Part shown: piece by piece, positions 22,360-34,083 of the stretch
Position numbering within the stretch: position 1 is the first letter of the stretch
Layout: each line of letters opens with the position of its first letter
Source of the DNA: Wolfiporia cocos
Taxonomy: Eukaryota; Basidiomycota; Agaricomycetes; Polyporales; Phaeolaceae
DNA length: 64,000 nt
Assembly (NCBI GenBank): GCA_029448655.1
Contig: JACCLO010000054.1
Location: 1-64,000, forward strand
Reading direction: 5' to 3'
Position numbers and translations under genes: made by a program
The notes under the pieces: generated by a model
Databases searched by the model: none
Told to the model about the DNA's origin: nothing
The model's input: the letters and a program-made list of their open reading frames with translations, nothing else

Positions 22360-22749
22360 AATAGGTAGAGTACAACACCTAGTTGCTAAGGGGCCTTGGG
22401 GCCATAGCGAGGCGAGGTGGGCACACAAGACCAGCAAGACTAAGAATGCCAGCTAAGAGGGGAAACGCCCCCAACAACGAGATTGACAAGTCTGAGGTGT
22501 AAGCCTCAGACGACATACTATATATACATGAGGATGAGCGCAGGTGGGCCTTAGGGCCTACCCTAACGTAAGGGTCCATGCACTATCTACACAGCCTCTG
22601 TATATGTAAGCAAGTCATGTGCCTCTAGGGTGCCACGCTATGCTAGATGTTATACCGCTATACTACCTGATGAGGGCCAAACCATCATGTGACTTCAGTA
22701 CCACTAGTGCCTTGGTTTGATTACTGAAGGGGACCCAAAATCTGTGACA
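22360..22749 (-). repeat. LTR remnant
   Basis: Minus-orientation family LTR without its starting TGACACA. It shows the GAGATTGACAAGTCTGAGGTG segment, a TATATATACATG TATA stretch near 22520 and the terminal AAAATCTGTGACA. Confidence 0.6.
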
Positions 22750-22784
22750 CTTGCTGCATCATTAAGACTGACTAGTCTGTGCCA

Positions 22785-23242
22785 TGTCACAGTATTTACA
22801 GGACATGGCCATTTTTCTGCTATTTATAGCAATTATTCTAGGATTTATACGTCTACCTATCAGTTATCAGGGACTTATCCCATTGCCAACCCTTATCACT
22901 TACACAAGGTACTTACACACTATTAAGCTGATACGACACATGCGACACGCTAGTCATAGACTATTAGTCAAGCTCTTCTATCAACCACGCGGCCTATCAA
23001 TCCACATGGATAACACCAGAAGCAAGTCACGACATATGTCACCATGACAGACACGTCACCACTACGTCACCCAGTCTAGCCAGTCTAGCTAGACCACTAC
23101 ATCATCAAGGCACACTGCCTATGACATCATGAGCACACCATGCTCATGCAACTATGGCACCATAGCTAAGTATAGCCAACAGGCTTTACTGCTATTGGCT
23201 GGCAACCCAATCCCGATCACGGATCACGGTGACACAAACCCA
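22785..23242 (+). repeat. LTR fragment related to the tandem-array LTR
   Basis: Starts TGTCACAGTATTTACAGG and follows the array LTRs for about 130 bp (GGATTTATACGTCTACCTA, CAGTTATCAGGGACTTATCC). The rest is diverged and ends at GGTGACA, without the normal 3' end. Confidence 0.6.
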
Positions 23243-23416
23243 AACCTAATACTCACTAATAGTGTTTCTTGAGGGCGGCTTAGAGGTATACACACACAAG
23301 AAGAGATAGCAAGTAAAAGTGTATGAGCGATGAGGTTGCTTGTTAGGCAGTAGCTCAATATCGAGGAGAACAGAACTGAGTTGTAACGCTCAGACTGTTC
23401 CAGTATATATACATGC
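23236..23416 (-). repeat. LTR fragment, cut by element A
   Basis: Starts TGACACAAACCC and carries the GAGGAGAACAGAACTGAG primer-region signature and TATATATACATGC. It stops abruptly where element A's 3' LTR begins. Confidence 0.55.
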
Positions 23417-24617
23417 TGACACAGAACAGTCTGTGGGACTCACCACTTATCCTCCAGTGGGGAGGGAGGTAAGGTAGACTATTCTAGTGCAGCTAAGTGA
23501 GAGGATTCTTAGGCGCATAGCCTAGAAGAATAGAACTAAGACGTATAGGACGCTTAGTCCCTATCTTATATACATGTTTGGTACTACTATACAGTATGTA
23601 CCTAGTATGGCGTTGTGGCTGAGTAACCATCAACGGAAGGAAGATCCATCTACGAATAGAAGGGTTAGCATGTGATACTGGTACGGTATCGGCATAAGGC
23701 ATAGATGTGTGATTGTGCTAGAAATAGACCGTGGTAAGCCGGTAATGGCGAACCTATCATATTACCTGTAGACATTCACATGGGGGCGGTTGAGACCAGT
23801 ATGACGACAAGGCCGAAGGCCGAGTCTTGAGGGGTAACTGCCATAGGCTGTATCCCGGGGAATGACTAAGGCGGAGCGCCGAGCCATTAGTGCCATTGGT
23901 CGTAAGCCCGAGGGCTAGACTGATGACGAGGGTATGATGCCAGTATGGTGCCATGTGTCTATACATAGGTCGGGACCTAGACATATGATGGTGGTGACAT
24001 CATGATGATATCATAGTCTGGACAAGACCGTAGGTCTAGTCCATGACGTAGGTTATGACGTGGTACGGTTGCAAGCCGGACGTGTCATGGGGCATGACTA
24101 GCGTGTAAGCGCTGTGTCATTCTAGCTTAGTAGCGCATAAGCGTACGTTGAGAAGCCGTAAGGGCAATAATAACCGTAAGGTTATAGCCGTATGGGATAA
24201 GTACTGGATAACTCGTAGTTATGCGTATAAATACCGGATAAATGGCTACGGATAGCGGAAAAATAGGGCGTTTAGATAATACTGTGACACATGCAATACA
24301 AGACCCCTAATACTACTAGGACCTACGGTACTATGGTATGAGTCAGGTTGCATGTGACCGTAAGTGATAACGTATGCGCTATGACTATGAATGAGTCAGA
24401 TGGCAGGTGACTCTACAAGTGTAATGAGTCAGCGGTCACACATATGAGCATTAACATGTGATATCTGTGGAATGGGATGGAACCTGCTAGAAGGTTCCGT
24501 CGGCATCTAGTTCTACTGGGTCACGTGATCTACAAGTATCCGTGCTACGCTAACTATGCTACAAAACTGGACTACAAGTCTAGGAAAAATAGGGAAAAAT
24601 ATAGGAAAATTGTGACA
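23417..24617 (-). repeat. 3' LTR of element A
   Basis: 1201 bp, TGACACAGAACAGTC...GGAAAATTGTGACA on the plus strand. The adjacent TTACCCCCTCTC at 24618 is the polypurine tract (GAGAGGGGGTAA) read on the minus strand. Its RNA-start region (AGTTCTATTCTT on the minus strand, near 23540) equals that of the tandem-array LTRs, so the two families share the priming signature. Confidence 0.75.
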
Positions 24618-27070
24618 TTACCCCCTCTCAAGATTTGCGGTCCCTGCAAAGGTTACTCGGTGATCGGTGGTTCGACATCTTGCCACTTGCTCGCTGAGGG
24701 CTCCATCAGGCGGTCCCAATCCGCAATAGTCATGAGGGAGTATTGTTGACTTCTCCCAAGTGTCTACCAGTATGACCAAAGCCTTTGTCACCACGAGCTG
24801 TGTCCTTCAAGTATTGTTGATTGTACATGTTAGGTTTGTACTATGGTGGATTTCTGGTGAGGGACAGGATGCATAAGTAATTGAGCTAACTAGTCCCTAT
24901 TGTTAACAATGTATGGATATCCGGAGAAGTTGTAGAGCAAGAATATCACTTCTCCACAGTAATCACAGTCGATGACTCTGCCATCTACCTGTATGCCCTT
25001 CTTCGCCATGCTAGAATGTGTACTCCAGTTTGCCGCTGAATCCATAAGGGAATAGGATTCTTAGGTCTGTTTTCACGAAGCATGGTGGTGTGAGGGTTTA
25101 TCCTGGTAGCTTCGGCTGAGTAGATGTCAAATCCCGGTGGCATGTTCAGTGCCTCTTTCTGGATATGTGCCCTGGGGTCCTACTGCGAATTCGAGATATT
25201 CGTTGAAGCAAGTGCCTTCTTCTACGGAGTTGCCGAATTTGTCCCGTACTAACCACTTCCGTACTTTCTTGCATTCTTCCGGAGTAAATTCACCTCTCTG
25301 CAGTGGCCAATCATCTGGCCATAGATAACAATCCCCAACTTTCCAGTCTGGGTTGTCATCTGGTTCGAATACTTGAATATTGTGGGTGTGTCATCTTCGC
25401 GGAGCGGTATGTGCGTTAAGGGCATGTTCTGCCTTGTATTCGTCTACCAACTCCTTAGTGTTGACGAAGTCATCTTCATATTCCCATGTGTCCTTCTCCC
25501 ATGGAGTACCCTAACCATCGCACCAGGAATTGTAGTTTTCCTGAGGGTGTGAATCTGTGGTTGAGTATTTGCTCACTTCGTATTCTCTGACTTATCTGGT
25601 TCTGGAGCTTCTTCCTTGCCGGTATATGGTGTTAGCTTTGACGCATGGAAGACCGGGTGATAGGCTCGGTATTGGCCATCCATGTGTAGTCTGAAAGTCA
25701 CGGGTGACAGTTGTTCGACTATTTTTGAACGGGCCGATGTACCTGGGGGCCAAACTTCTTTCGGATGTTTGGTAATCCCTTACGTCTATCATAACCTTGT
25801 CTCCAACCTTGAAGGGTACTTTCTGGATCGATTGATTGTAATACCACTTCATACTGTCAGCTGCTAACTGCATTGCGGCTTTGGCTTGCTCCTGAGCGTT
25901 ACAACCGATCGGGTTGCAATTTCATTAAGGTCTGCTTTTGCCTGAATAGCTAAATCTGCTGGCCCAGCCTTTGGGTGCTTCCCAACTCCGACGTAGAATG
26001 GTGACATTTGGTAGTCTCTGACGCTGCGTTGTTGTATGAAAATTCAGCCTTAGGAAGGAAATGAGAACAATATTATTTGAAATACGAGTTTACATAGCAT
26101 CATAGGTATAGTTCAAGTGTCTGATTAAATCTTTACATCAGTCCATCTGACTGTGGGTGATATGCCATAGTCATGGCATGTTCTATCCCTAGCAGTTTAC
26201 ACCATTCGCCGAATAGTTTGGATGCTAACTGCACTCCGTTATCGTAAATGATACGTTTAGGTAGCCAATGTATTGGGTATTACCTTCTGTATAGTACTCT
26301 TCCGGTATGCTTTTGTCCGAATTTGCTGGAGATGGGGAAGAAGCATGCTCGCTTGGTCAAGCAATTGACTACAACCATGATTCCGTCATACACCTTGTTG
26401 TCTATCTTCGACTTGGGTAGGTACATAATGAAATCCATGGTTATTATCTCCATGGGGCTTCTGGTACTTCGTTAGGTATCAGGGTCCATATGGCTTTTGG
26501 CGGGCGATTCTTCATTTGCTGGGCATGTGTCGCATTCCTGTATGTAATTATTCTTTACCGAGTTGGTTAGTCCTGGCCACCAGTAATTACGTGAGATGGA
26601 GTTTGTATGTCTTCCATCTCCCCATATGCCCTGCAGTAGGGTGGTCATGGTGTAATTGTAAGACCTTATTTCTAAGCTCTTCTGGTGCCTTGGAACGTAG
26701 ATCTTGTTATGGTACAAGAGTAGACCATTCTCGTAGTTCCAGTCTCTGAGAGACTTGCCGAATTCGTGAGGTCCTGACTCCAATAGGCCTTTGTAGTCCT
26801 TGGTTACCTCGTTGTCTAGCAATGCTTTGTGTATTTCTCGTTGAGTTCGTCATCTGGGATTACCAACTGATGGAGGGGCTCGAACGCAAGGATGGCTAAT
26901 TCTCGCGCACAAGTTAACAAAAATTCCGGTTTCACAGAATATTGTTCCTATTGTCGAGTTCCACCCCTCTTCATGGTCTGGTCTCCTGGACAGAGGGTCT
27001 TCAGTAGCATGGTTTTTTCCTGGTTTATGGTGCATGAGAAGTTAAATCTTGACAGATATAATGCCCATCT
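24618..27070 (-). pseudogene. Element A pol 3' part: integrase and chromodomain
   Basis: Would integrate cDNA and target chromatin. Reading right to left: the RNase H end (HHKPGKNHATEDPLSRRPDH, one base out of frame with the preceding LYLSRFNF), the H2C2 zinc-binding domain with SRNYWWPGLTNSV and CDTCP (26820-26480), catalytic YDNG (26237-26251), AYHPQSDG (26142-26165) near the expected catalytic Glu region, a GPF-type C-terminal domain (VPFKVGDKVMIDVRDYQ, RYIGPF; 25870-25720), and a chromodomain whose halves KLQFLVRWLGY and WEKDTWEYEDDFVNTKELVDEY lie in different frames (about 25560-25430). Many stops and frameshifts make it inactive. Chromodomains at the integrase C-terminus define chromoviruses. 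Confidence 0.75.
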
Positions 27071-27962
27071 TGTCACAGATCTGACATTTTTTCCGCAATT
27101 AATTGCCAATTTATCCGGTATTATTACGCATACCTACGAGTTATCCTGTACTTATCAGTACAAAGCCGACATGCGGTGTAACCTAACAGTTATTACCTAA
27201 GCCCAGAGTGCTTACGCGCTACTAAGCATCTATGACACGGCGCTTACACGCTAGTCCATCAAGCATGACATGTTACATGACACTCTGTCACAAGACTAGA
27301 CCTATGGTCTATTCTAACCCATGATACCATCATTACAAATAATGATATCATCATGACATCATATGGTCTAGCCCCTGGCTATGACATCACTATGATGTAA
27401 CCCCTTCGTCATCATTACCAATTATGACACCATTGGACTAGGCCTACAGCCCAGTCCAATCCATAGCACACGCCATCATTACACAATAATGGCATCACTA
27501 TTCTAGACCATGGTCTAGTACATTCCATGACATCATCATTTCAATCATGACGTCATTATGATCCAGGGCCTCCGGCCCGGTAACCATGTATGCGGATCTT
27601 CTGATCCATCCCTCGTATCTTACTGGCTTAAGTCCATTACTGGCTAGCATGGTCACTATAGATACCTATGCATGATGCCTTATCGCATCATTATGATATA
27701 CGGATGGTGCAACTGACACCATCGCCTTATGCAAGCATATGACTAAACAACGTTAGGTAGGACCATTCCCTTACTTACGTAATCAAGTATAAGCATGTAT
27801 ATAAGATAGGGCTTAACGCCTTTAGTCGTTAGTTCTGTTCTTCTAGGCGCTGCGCGCCCTAGAAGAACTTCACCTCTCTTCTGCGCGCCTTCTGACTGCT
27901 TGCCTGCTTATTCCCCTCACCTTGTGGATTAGGCGGGAGTTCCCACAGTTAGATCTGTGTCA
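27071..27962 (+). repeat. Solo LTR, 892 bp, TSD CATCT, inside element A pol
   Basis: TGTCACAGATCTGAC...TAGATCTGTGTCA with CATCT at 27066-27070 and 27963-27967. It is a diverged relative of the array LTRs, with TATATAAGATAGGGC and AGTTCTGTTCTT near its probable RNA start. Removing it restores the RRQARW-ALYLSRFNF frame of RNase H. Confidence 0.85.
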
Positions 27963-28048
27963 CATCTTGCCTGTCTCCTGGTGAGCTTCTGAGCCGTCTT
28001 GAAGTAGGTTAGGTTCAGATGATCCGACCTACTTCGAATTTTTCCGGT
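27963..28048 (-). pseudogene. Element A RNase H fragment between two insertions
   Basis: Minus strand reads KIRSRSDHLNLTYFKTAQ and KLTRRQARW, the conserved SDHxNLxY and NRRQARW blocks of gypsy RNase H. A five-A run beside the array junction puts LEGH and KIRSRS one base out of phase, a probable one-base insertion. Confidence 0.8.
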
Positions 28049-29140
28049 TGTCACAGATTTATCTGGGGCTTACAGCATTTTTCCTACGATTATAGCAATT
28101 TTACCTGGGATTTATACGTCTAACTACAAGTTATCTACGGGTTAACTCCCATTGCCACCACGACAAGCTCTTAACTGGGCTTATCACCACATGACCAGCA
28201 TACATAACGCTACGGCACCTTCCGGTCCAATAGCATAGTTACAGCTACGTCATAAAGGTCTCGCCCGTCAGAGCAAGACCAGCCACGTCATAGATCGTAG
28301 ATCATAATGATAGGCCGAGCGCGGCACGCTCGCATAATAATGTCCACATGTACAAACAGTGCCTCGCGGCCTTGTACTATTGGGTCGGCCTTCCCGGCTT
28401 CCCACCGCCATAAGATCCTTGATCACAATGGCACCTCAGGCGCGCCACGCCTTCGCATAATAATGGCAACACGGCCAAATAGCACTATATTAGCATCAAG
28501 GCAATATCGCTATAGGCTCGGCCTTCTCGGCCATCTCACGGACTCGGCGGTTCTCCAAGTCCCGGGCTTCTGCCATCACGGCGCTGCCCAAACACCGGTC
28601 CTCGCCTCACGGCTAAGACCAATACATGCCCCGGTAACCATCCGGGACCGGGCTGTAACACATGCCCGGTACTACCCGTCAAGGCATAAAGACCTCGGCG
28701 TCTCGCCTTGGTCATCCAACGAAGCACGGCCAATCGCCATTATGCCGCAAGGTATCCGGCACCGGCTTCACCTATACCGGGCTGCGCCCCGCGTTAGTAT
28801 CACAGATAAGACATAATCCCTCTATTACGATGGGGTCGGCCATTAGGGCCTTCCACGGCCATTCTAGATAGAGTAACTAAACAATCAGATAAGATAAAGC
28901 TTCGCCACTTGGCAAAGCACATAACCCGTAAGGCAACCGCTAGCTAGTAGCACGTGCCCTCCCGGCACAATGTATATAAGTAGGAGCCAAGCGCTCTTTA
29001 ACTTCAGTTCTATTCTTCTCGGCGTACGCCGTAGAAGAACCTCCTACCTCCTACTGCGTCTGATAACCTCTTCCTCACCTAAGTCGCCTAGTTCATCGCA
29101 GGATACTGGCTTGGTGAGTCCCACAGAGCCATCTGTGTCA
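28049..29140 (+). repeat. Array LTR 1
   Basis: TGTCACAGATTTATC...CATCTGTGTCA. It has TATA TATATAAG at 28973-28980 and the self-primer region AGTTCTATTCTT at 29006-29017, followed by a TTCTTCT..GGCGTACGCC..AGAAGAA hairpin. The U3 is rich in GGCC palindromes. Confidence 0.85.
28973..29017 (+). promoter_or_regulatory. TATA box and probable RNA start of array LTR 1
   Basis: TATATAAG lies 33 bases before AGTTCTATTCTT (29006-29017), the segment exactly complementary to the primer site. The spacing suits transcription starting at or next to this segment. Confidence 0.7.
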
Positions 29141-32100
29141 TAAGAATAGAACTACCTACCCCCCTGCGCCTCCTTAACTGGTGGCGCCTGGGTTTTTCCT
29201 CCAACAGGTGTCTGAGATAGCGCAGGGGCCGCTACTCTCCGGCACAGGGGATGTATGCTCCGTGGTTGCGGATTGGGATACATCGGCGCGGGCTTAGCGG
29301 CCTGCTTGCCACCCAGTGGGGCGCTGCTTGCCTAATCAGCAGCATGCGTCCTGCGAACCCGGACTCCAGGGTTAAGGAGAGGCGCCGGCTTCCTGACAAG
29401 GTTGCTGGTGCCAGCGGTTGAGACCCGCCTATTGGGAAAAGGGGACCGTCTGCCTGTGTGCGCGCAGCCCCCTGTCTTGGCAATCCCTGTTCAGGACCCA
29501 ACACTACAGTAGGATCCCCATAGGGATATGCGCTTCGGCGTATTCCCTAGTGGGTGTGGGAATCTTCCAAAGCCGCCCCCCAGTGCTAAGGGGCCCGCTT
29601 GGGATCTCCTTCGGGGATCCAAGTGGTGAGGTGGTGGCGGCTCGCAAGGCCAAACCAGCCGAGTCACTCGCGGTAGCCAATAGCGTAAGTCCTACGGGCA
29701 GCTCGGTGTGCGAGCCTGGGTTAAACCGAGTTGGGGCCCCACCGGAAGCATGCGGCGTGCCCACCATCCTTGATGTGTGGAGCGCTCGTGAATGCGCGAT
29801 CTTAGATCGGACGGATGGTTTTTTAGCCCTGATTTGACACCCAGTGGCTTATAGATGGCAAGAGACCTTACCACTAAAGCGCGGACCGGTCGCGGTGTAA
29901 TACTGCGACCACTTTCCAGCTCATCTCCACGAGGAAATGGGCTGTGTATCCTATTCCCAACCATGTGAACCAGCTTATCAAGCGCTGGCAGTCACCGACT
30001 CTCTTTCTAGAAGGAAGTCGCGCGCTTCGATGAAGACACCTGTCGGCTAAATTCCGCGCGGCGTCCTGACAAGGGCGCCCCTAACCATGCCCCGTTCTTC
30101 TTGTGTTAGACATGACCACTCAGCGTTGATCGCTGATGATGAGCTCTCTTTCAGGTACCCTGGTAGCCCAGTCATAAGTAGATAATATGTAGTTTTAGTG
30201 GCGGCTCCTAGTAGCTTACTTACTATTTGTAAGTAGCTTAGAAAACCGTCCAATAGCATTTGTATTCGCCTCTGGGAAATCCTGCGTCACCTGCTGGTTC
30301 CCAGGTTATCTAGCCCTGGTTAAGGTCGCTTATGTACAATATAAGCAACCTTTTACGTCTTAGGTACAATAAGTCAATCGAAAAACGATACTAGTACCTT
30401 ACTCGACGTAGGATCGCGTACGCTTGGCAAACATATTCTTATAACTATTATTACTATGGGAATGCCTAAGTACCAAGTCGATTAAGATTCTTAATCTATC
30501 GGCGCCGTTTGACTTCGGTCTTCGCTCCTGAAAAGGGGATTCGGGTTATTGAGCATCTGTACATTTGGTCACATGTCACAAAGAACCTTAGAACGGGGGC
30601 ACCCCTTTTGGTAATGGAATTCCTGACAAGGAAATTACATCCGATTGGGAAGAGACGTCTGACAAGCGTCTATAAATAATTGGGTACAGCGCTGTTTCCA
30701 CCAGCCACCCATGTACAAACAGATCGCAAAAAGATTACTTCATTGAATCTTGCAATCTGGGTTAGAGGAAAGGAAAACAAGGGACACACGTCTATTAATA
30801 CGCGTTCCCTTAAGTGTAGCGGAGCCGCAAGGCTTCTAGATCACACTTCATTCGGCATTCTCGCACAATCGCCGAATCTACACCGGTTTCCAACCGGCCC
30901 CCCTGTATTGAAGTCGACAATTTCGCACGCCAATCGCAAATTCGTCACGAGGCTAGCTACCATCACTTTTGATTTCACTTCGATTCAACTTTTCTCTGTG
31001 GGAGAATAACCGAATTCGAAAAATACACCTTAGCAACTCAATGCGATCGTCCGCAAAAGGTCTCGAAGAAGCACTCGAAAACTTCCAGAGATAACAAGGG
31101 AGTCCCACTTATTAATTCAATCAAGCCGATTTGGCAATCGGTTATCATTTAATGCTTGGTTACGGAAACCACGCCGTCGAGACGCGTAATAAATAATCCG
31201 GATCTGTTATCCTTACGTCAGAAAGATTACATCTCGTCATCTAACCATCGAATATGGGCCTGGAAAACCCTTTGATTCCGACAAAACTAGGGCTTGGAAA
31301 CCTTAGTATAAAAATCTGGTCGCATATGCGAGCGACTACAACTGGATACAGCCGTATATGGATATACGTCAAGAATACCTTCGGCCCACATCCACCCACC
31401 CTTATCGGGTATAGAGGCGGTTTAACCTCTTTAAAAACCAAAACATCTGGATAGGTTTGATCGGGAGATCAACTGAAAGAGGGGGGTGAAACCCTAATTT
31501 CGCATCCTAGGACCTTAACAAGTCCACTATCCCACGCTTACAAATGTACCTTACGGTCATTAAAGCAACAAACGACATGCACTAAGAGGCCCGATTACCC
31601 TCATTCATGCTCGTACTGTCCTACTTCGTATATGGACGACAACCCTGTAATAGGAATATAGTAGCTATCTATCCAATAGCGAATATACCCTTCCCAACGA
31701 TCATCCCAGTTCCCACGCTTACATAGTCATACTCAATCGAAGAACGACTTTAACGACATACAAGCACATTGGAAACTAACGTCATCGCCACCAGTGGACT
31801 TCAGCCTTACGGATACACCTATACGAGACAACTCCTGCAAGGATGTATGTTCCACGGTTACCCAATAAGGCCTCACTACGGCAACGACACTACAGTATCA
31901 GGGAATACAATCATAAGCATTGACCATAATGCACAATGATTAGTACTTATACTATGGGGTTTTACACGAGAAGCCTACTCGTTAATAAATAAGTGCATAC
32001 AACAACGAAGGCACAGCTTATTCCGGAAACTTACGACTCCGAGAGATCGCTACGTAGAAGCAATCTAACTAGGGGACACAACCCTGTAACAAAATGGGCA

Positions 32101-32989
32101 TTGACAAATGTCACACGCTTAGTACTTGCGATACTAGGGAGGCGACGCCTCATAACGTTTCATAAGGCGACGCCCTGTAATAACCGTTCAAACCGCATAA
32201 GTCGTACAAAGTAGGATTACCCTGTACAAGCACAAAGCCTAAGACACCCGCCACGCGAACGAAGGAACTTGCAATCCCATTCACCGCTAGGCAATAGACC
32301 GTCGAAAAAGCACCGCTATGTCACACTCAATGGGTACTACGCATAAGCAACATATCCGACCAAGGGCTCGAAGAGACACTAGAAAATCTCCAGAGCTAAC
32401 AGTGAAGCCCTCACTCTAAGGAATATCGCACAATGCTATCCGAAATACGTACAACGACACAATGCACCCTCTAATACGCTTGGCAAGCTATTGGAGATAC
32501 AGATTACAAGTAGATTCAAAGGCACTATATGATGACCATTTCCATATCGCCTTCTACTACGAGTAACGTCATAAGCAAAAGCAATAATCCGACCAAGGTC
32601 GCGAAAAGGCACTAGAAACACCTTCAGCGATAAAGTAGAGTCCCTCCTCTTAGGATCCGCATGCACAATGACAGCACACTCTAGTAACACGACTACATCT
32701 CCCTAACAACGGCATTTGACCTTTCGGTCATCACGCGTTGATAATCGCTAGTAACGGCATTTAGCACTTCGCTATCACGCGTTACAAATCACTATAAGGA
32801 ATAAAATCGCCTTCCACGCTCAGGTTCCACCACAAGTCCTGAAACTCCCATTTATCCCTGTTCAATTGACAAATTGAAGCAGCACCATAACGGCATTTGA
32901 CACTTCGTCATCACGCGTTATACCGCTCTTGGGACGTACACAATGAGGAATAGTTTCATCAGGGACGATGAAACCTAAAGCGGGGGTAA
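29141..32989 (+). repeat. Array internal region 1 (non-coding)
   Basis: 3849 bp with no ORF above about 140 codons and no gag/pol motif. The first kilobase is GC-rich and predicted by eye to be highly folded, with several TTCG-looped stems. The last 2 kb is AT-richer with diverged direct repeats (31051-31110, 32353-32413, 32587-32656) and three AACGGCATTT..CACGCGTT hairpins (32708, 32752, 32889). It ends with hairpin GTTTCATC..GATGAAAC (32953-32974) and the polypurine tract GCGGGGGTAA. Confidence 0.8.
29142..29153 (+). promoter_or_regulatory. Self-complementary primer-binding site (array unit 1)
   Basis: AAGAATAGAACT, one base after the LTR, is the exact reverse complement of 29006-29017. 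It does not begin TGG, as a tRNA 3'-end site would. The same site follows LTR 2 (34085-34096) and LTR 3 (39088-39099). Confidence 0.8.
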
Positions 32990-34083
32990 TGTCACAGATT
33001 TATCTGGGGCTTACAGCATTTTTCCTAGATTATAGCAATTTACCTGGGATTTATACGTCTAACTACAAGTTATCTACGGGTTAACTCCCATTGCCACCAC
33101 GACAAGCTCTTAACTGGGCTTATCACCACATGACCAGCATACATAACGCTACGGCACCTTCCGGTCCAATAGCATAGTTACAGCTACGTCATAAAGGTCT
33201 CGCCCGTCAGAGCAAGACCAGCCACGTCATAGATCGTAGATCATAATGATAGGCCGAGCGCGGCACGCTCGCATAATAATGTCCACATGTACAAACAGTG
33301 CCTCGCGGCCTTGTACTATTGGGTCGGCCTTCCCGGCTTCCCACCGCCATAAGATCCTTGATCACAATGGCACCTCAGGCGCGCCACGCCTTCGCATAAT
33401 AATGGCAACACGGCCAAATAGCACCTATATTAGCATCAAGGCAATATCGCTATAGGCTCGGCCTTCTCGGCCATCTCACGGACTCGGCGTTCTCCAAGTC
33501 CCGGGCTTCTGCCATCACGGCGCTGCCCAAACACCGGTCCTCGCCTCACGGCTAAGACCAATACATGCCCCGGTAACCATCCGGACCGGGCTGTAACACA
33601 TGCCACGGTACTTACCCGTCCAATGGCATAACGACCTCGGCGTCTCGCCTTGGTCATCCAACGAAGCACGGCCAATCGCCATTATGCCGCAAGGTATCCG
33701 GCAACCGGCTTCACCTATACCCGGGCTGCGCCGCGTTAGTATCACAGATAAGACCATAATCCCTCTATTACGATTGGGTCGGCCATTAGGGCCTTCCACG
33801 GCCATTCTAGATAGAGTACATAAACATCAGATAAGATAAAAGCTTCGCCACTTGGCAAGCCACATAACCCGGTAAGGCAACCGCTAGCTAGTAGCACGTG
33901 CCCTCCCGGCACAATGTAGATAAGTAGGAGCCAAGCGCTCTTTAACTTCAGTTCTATTCTTCTCGGCGTACGCCGTAGAAGAACCTCCTACCTCCTACTG
34001 CGTCTGATAACCTCTTCCTCACCTAAGTCGCCTAGTCATCGCAGGATACTGGCTTGGTGAGTCCCACAGAGCCATCTGTGTCA
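32990..34083 (+). repeat. Array LTR 2
   Basis: 1094 bp, same ends. The TATA is changed to TAGATAAG (33918 region). The primer segment AGTTCTATTCTT at 33950-33961 is intact. Confidence 0.85.

Noticed and set aside
28307..28816. ORFs of 60-170 codons in the array LTRs and internals (for example 28307-28816, 29418-29837)
   Set aside because: Frames are not kept between units because of indels, and no protein-like features occur; treated as chance in GC-rich structured DNA.
29380..29800. rRNA or viroid-like RNA identity for the structured internal zone
   Set aside because: No recognisable rRNA helices or conserved rRNA words; structure alone is not enough for a family call.
30131..30145. CTGATGATGAG resembling the conserved core of a hammerhead ribozyme in the array internals
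   Set aside because: No GAAA core strand or cleavage triplet at workable spacing on either strand, so the hammerhead fold cannot be drawn.
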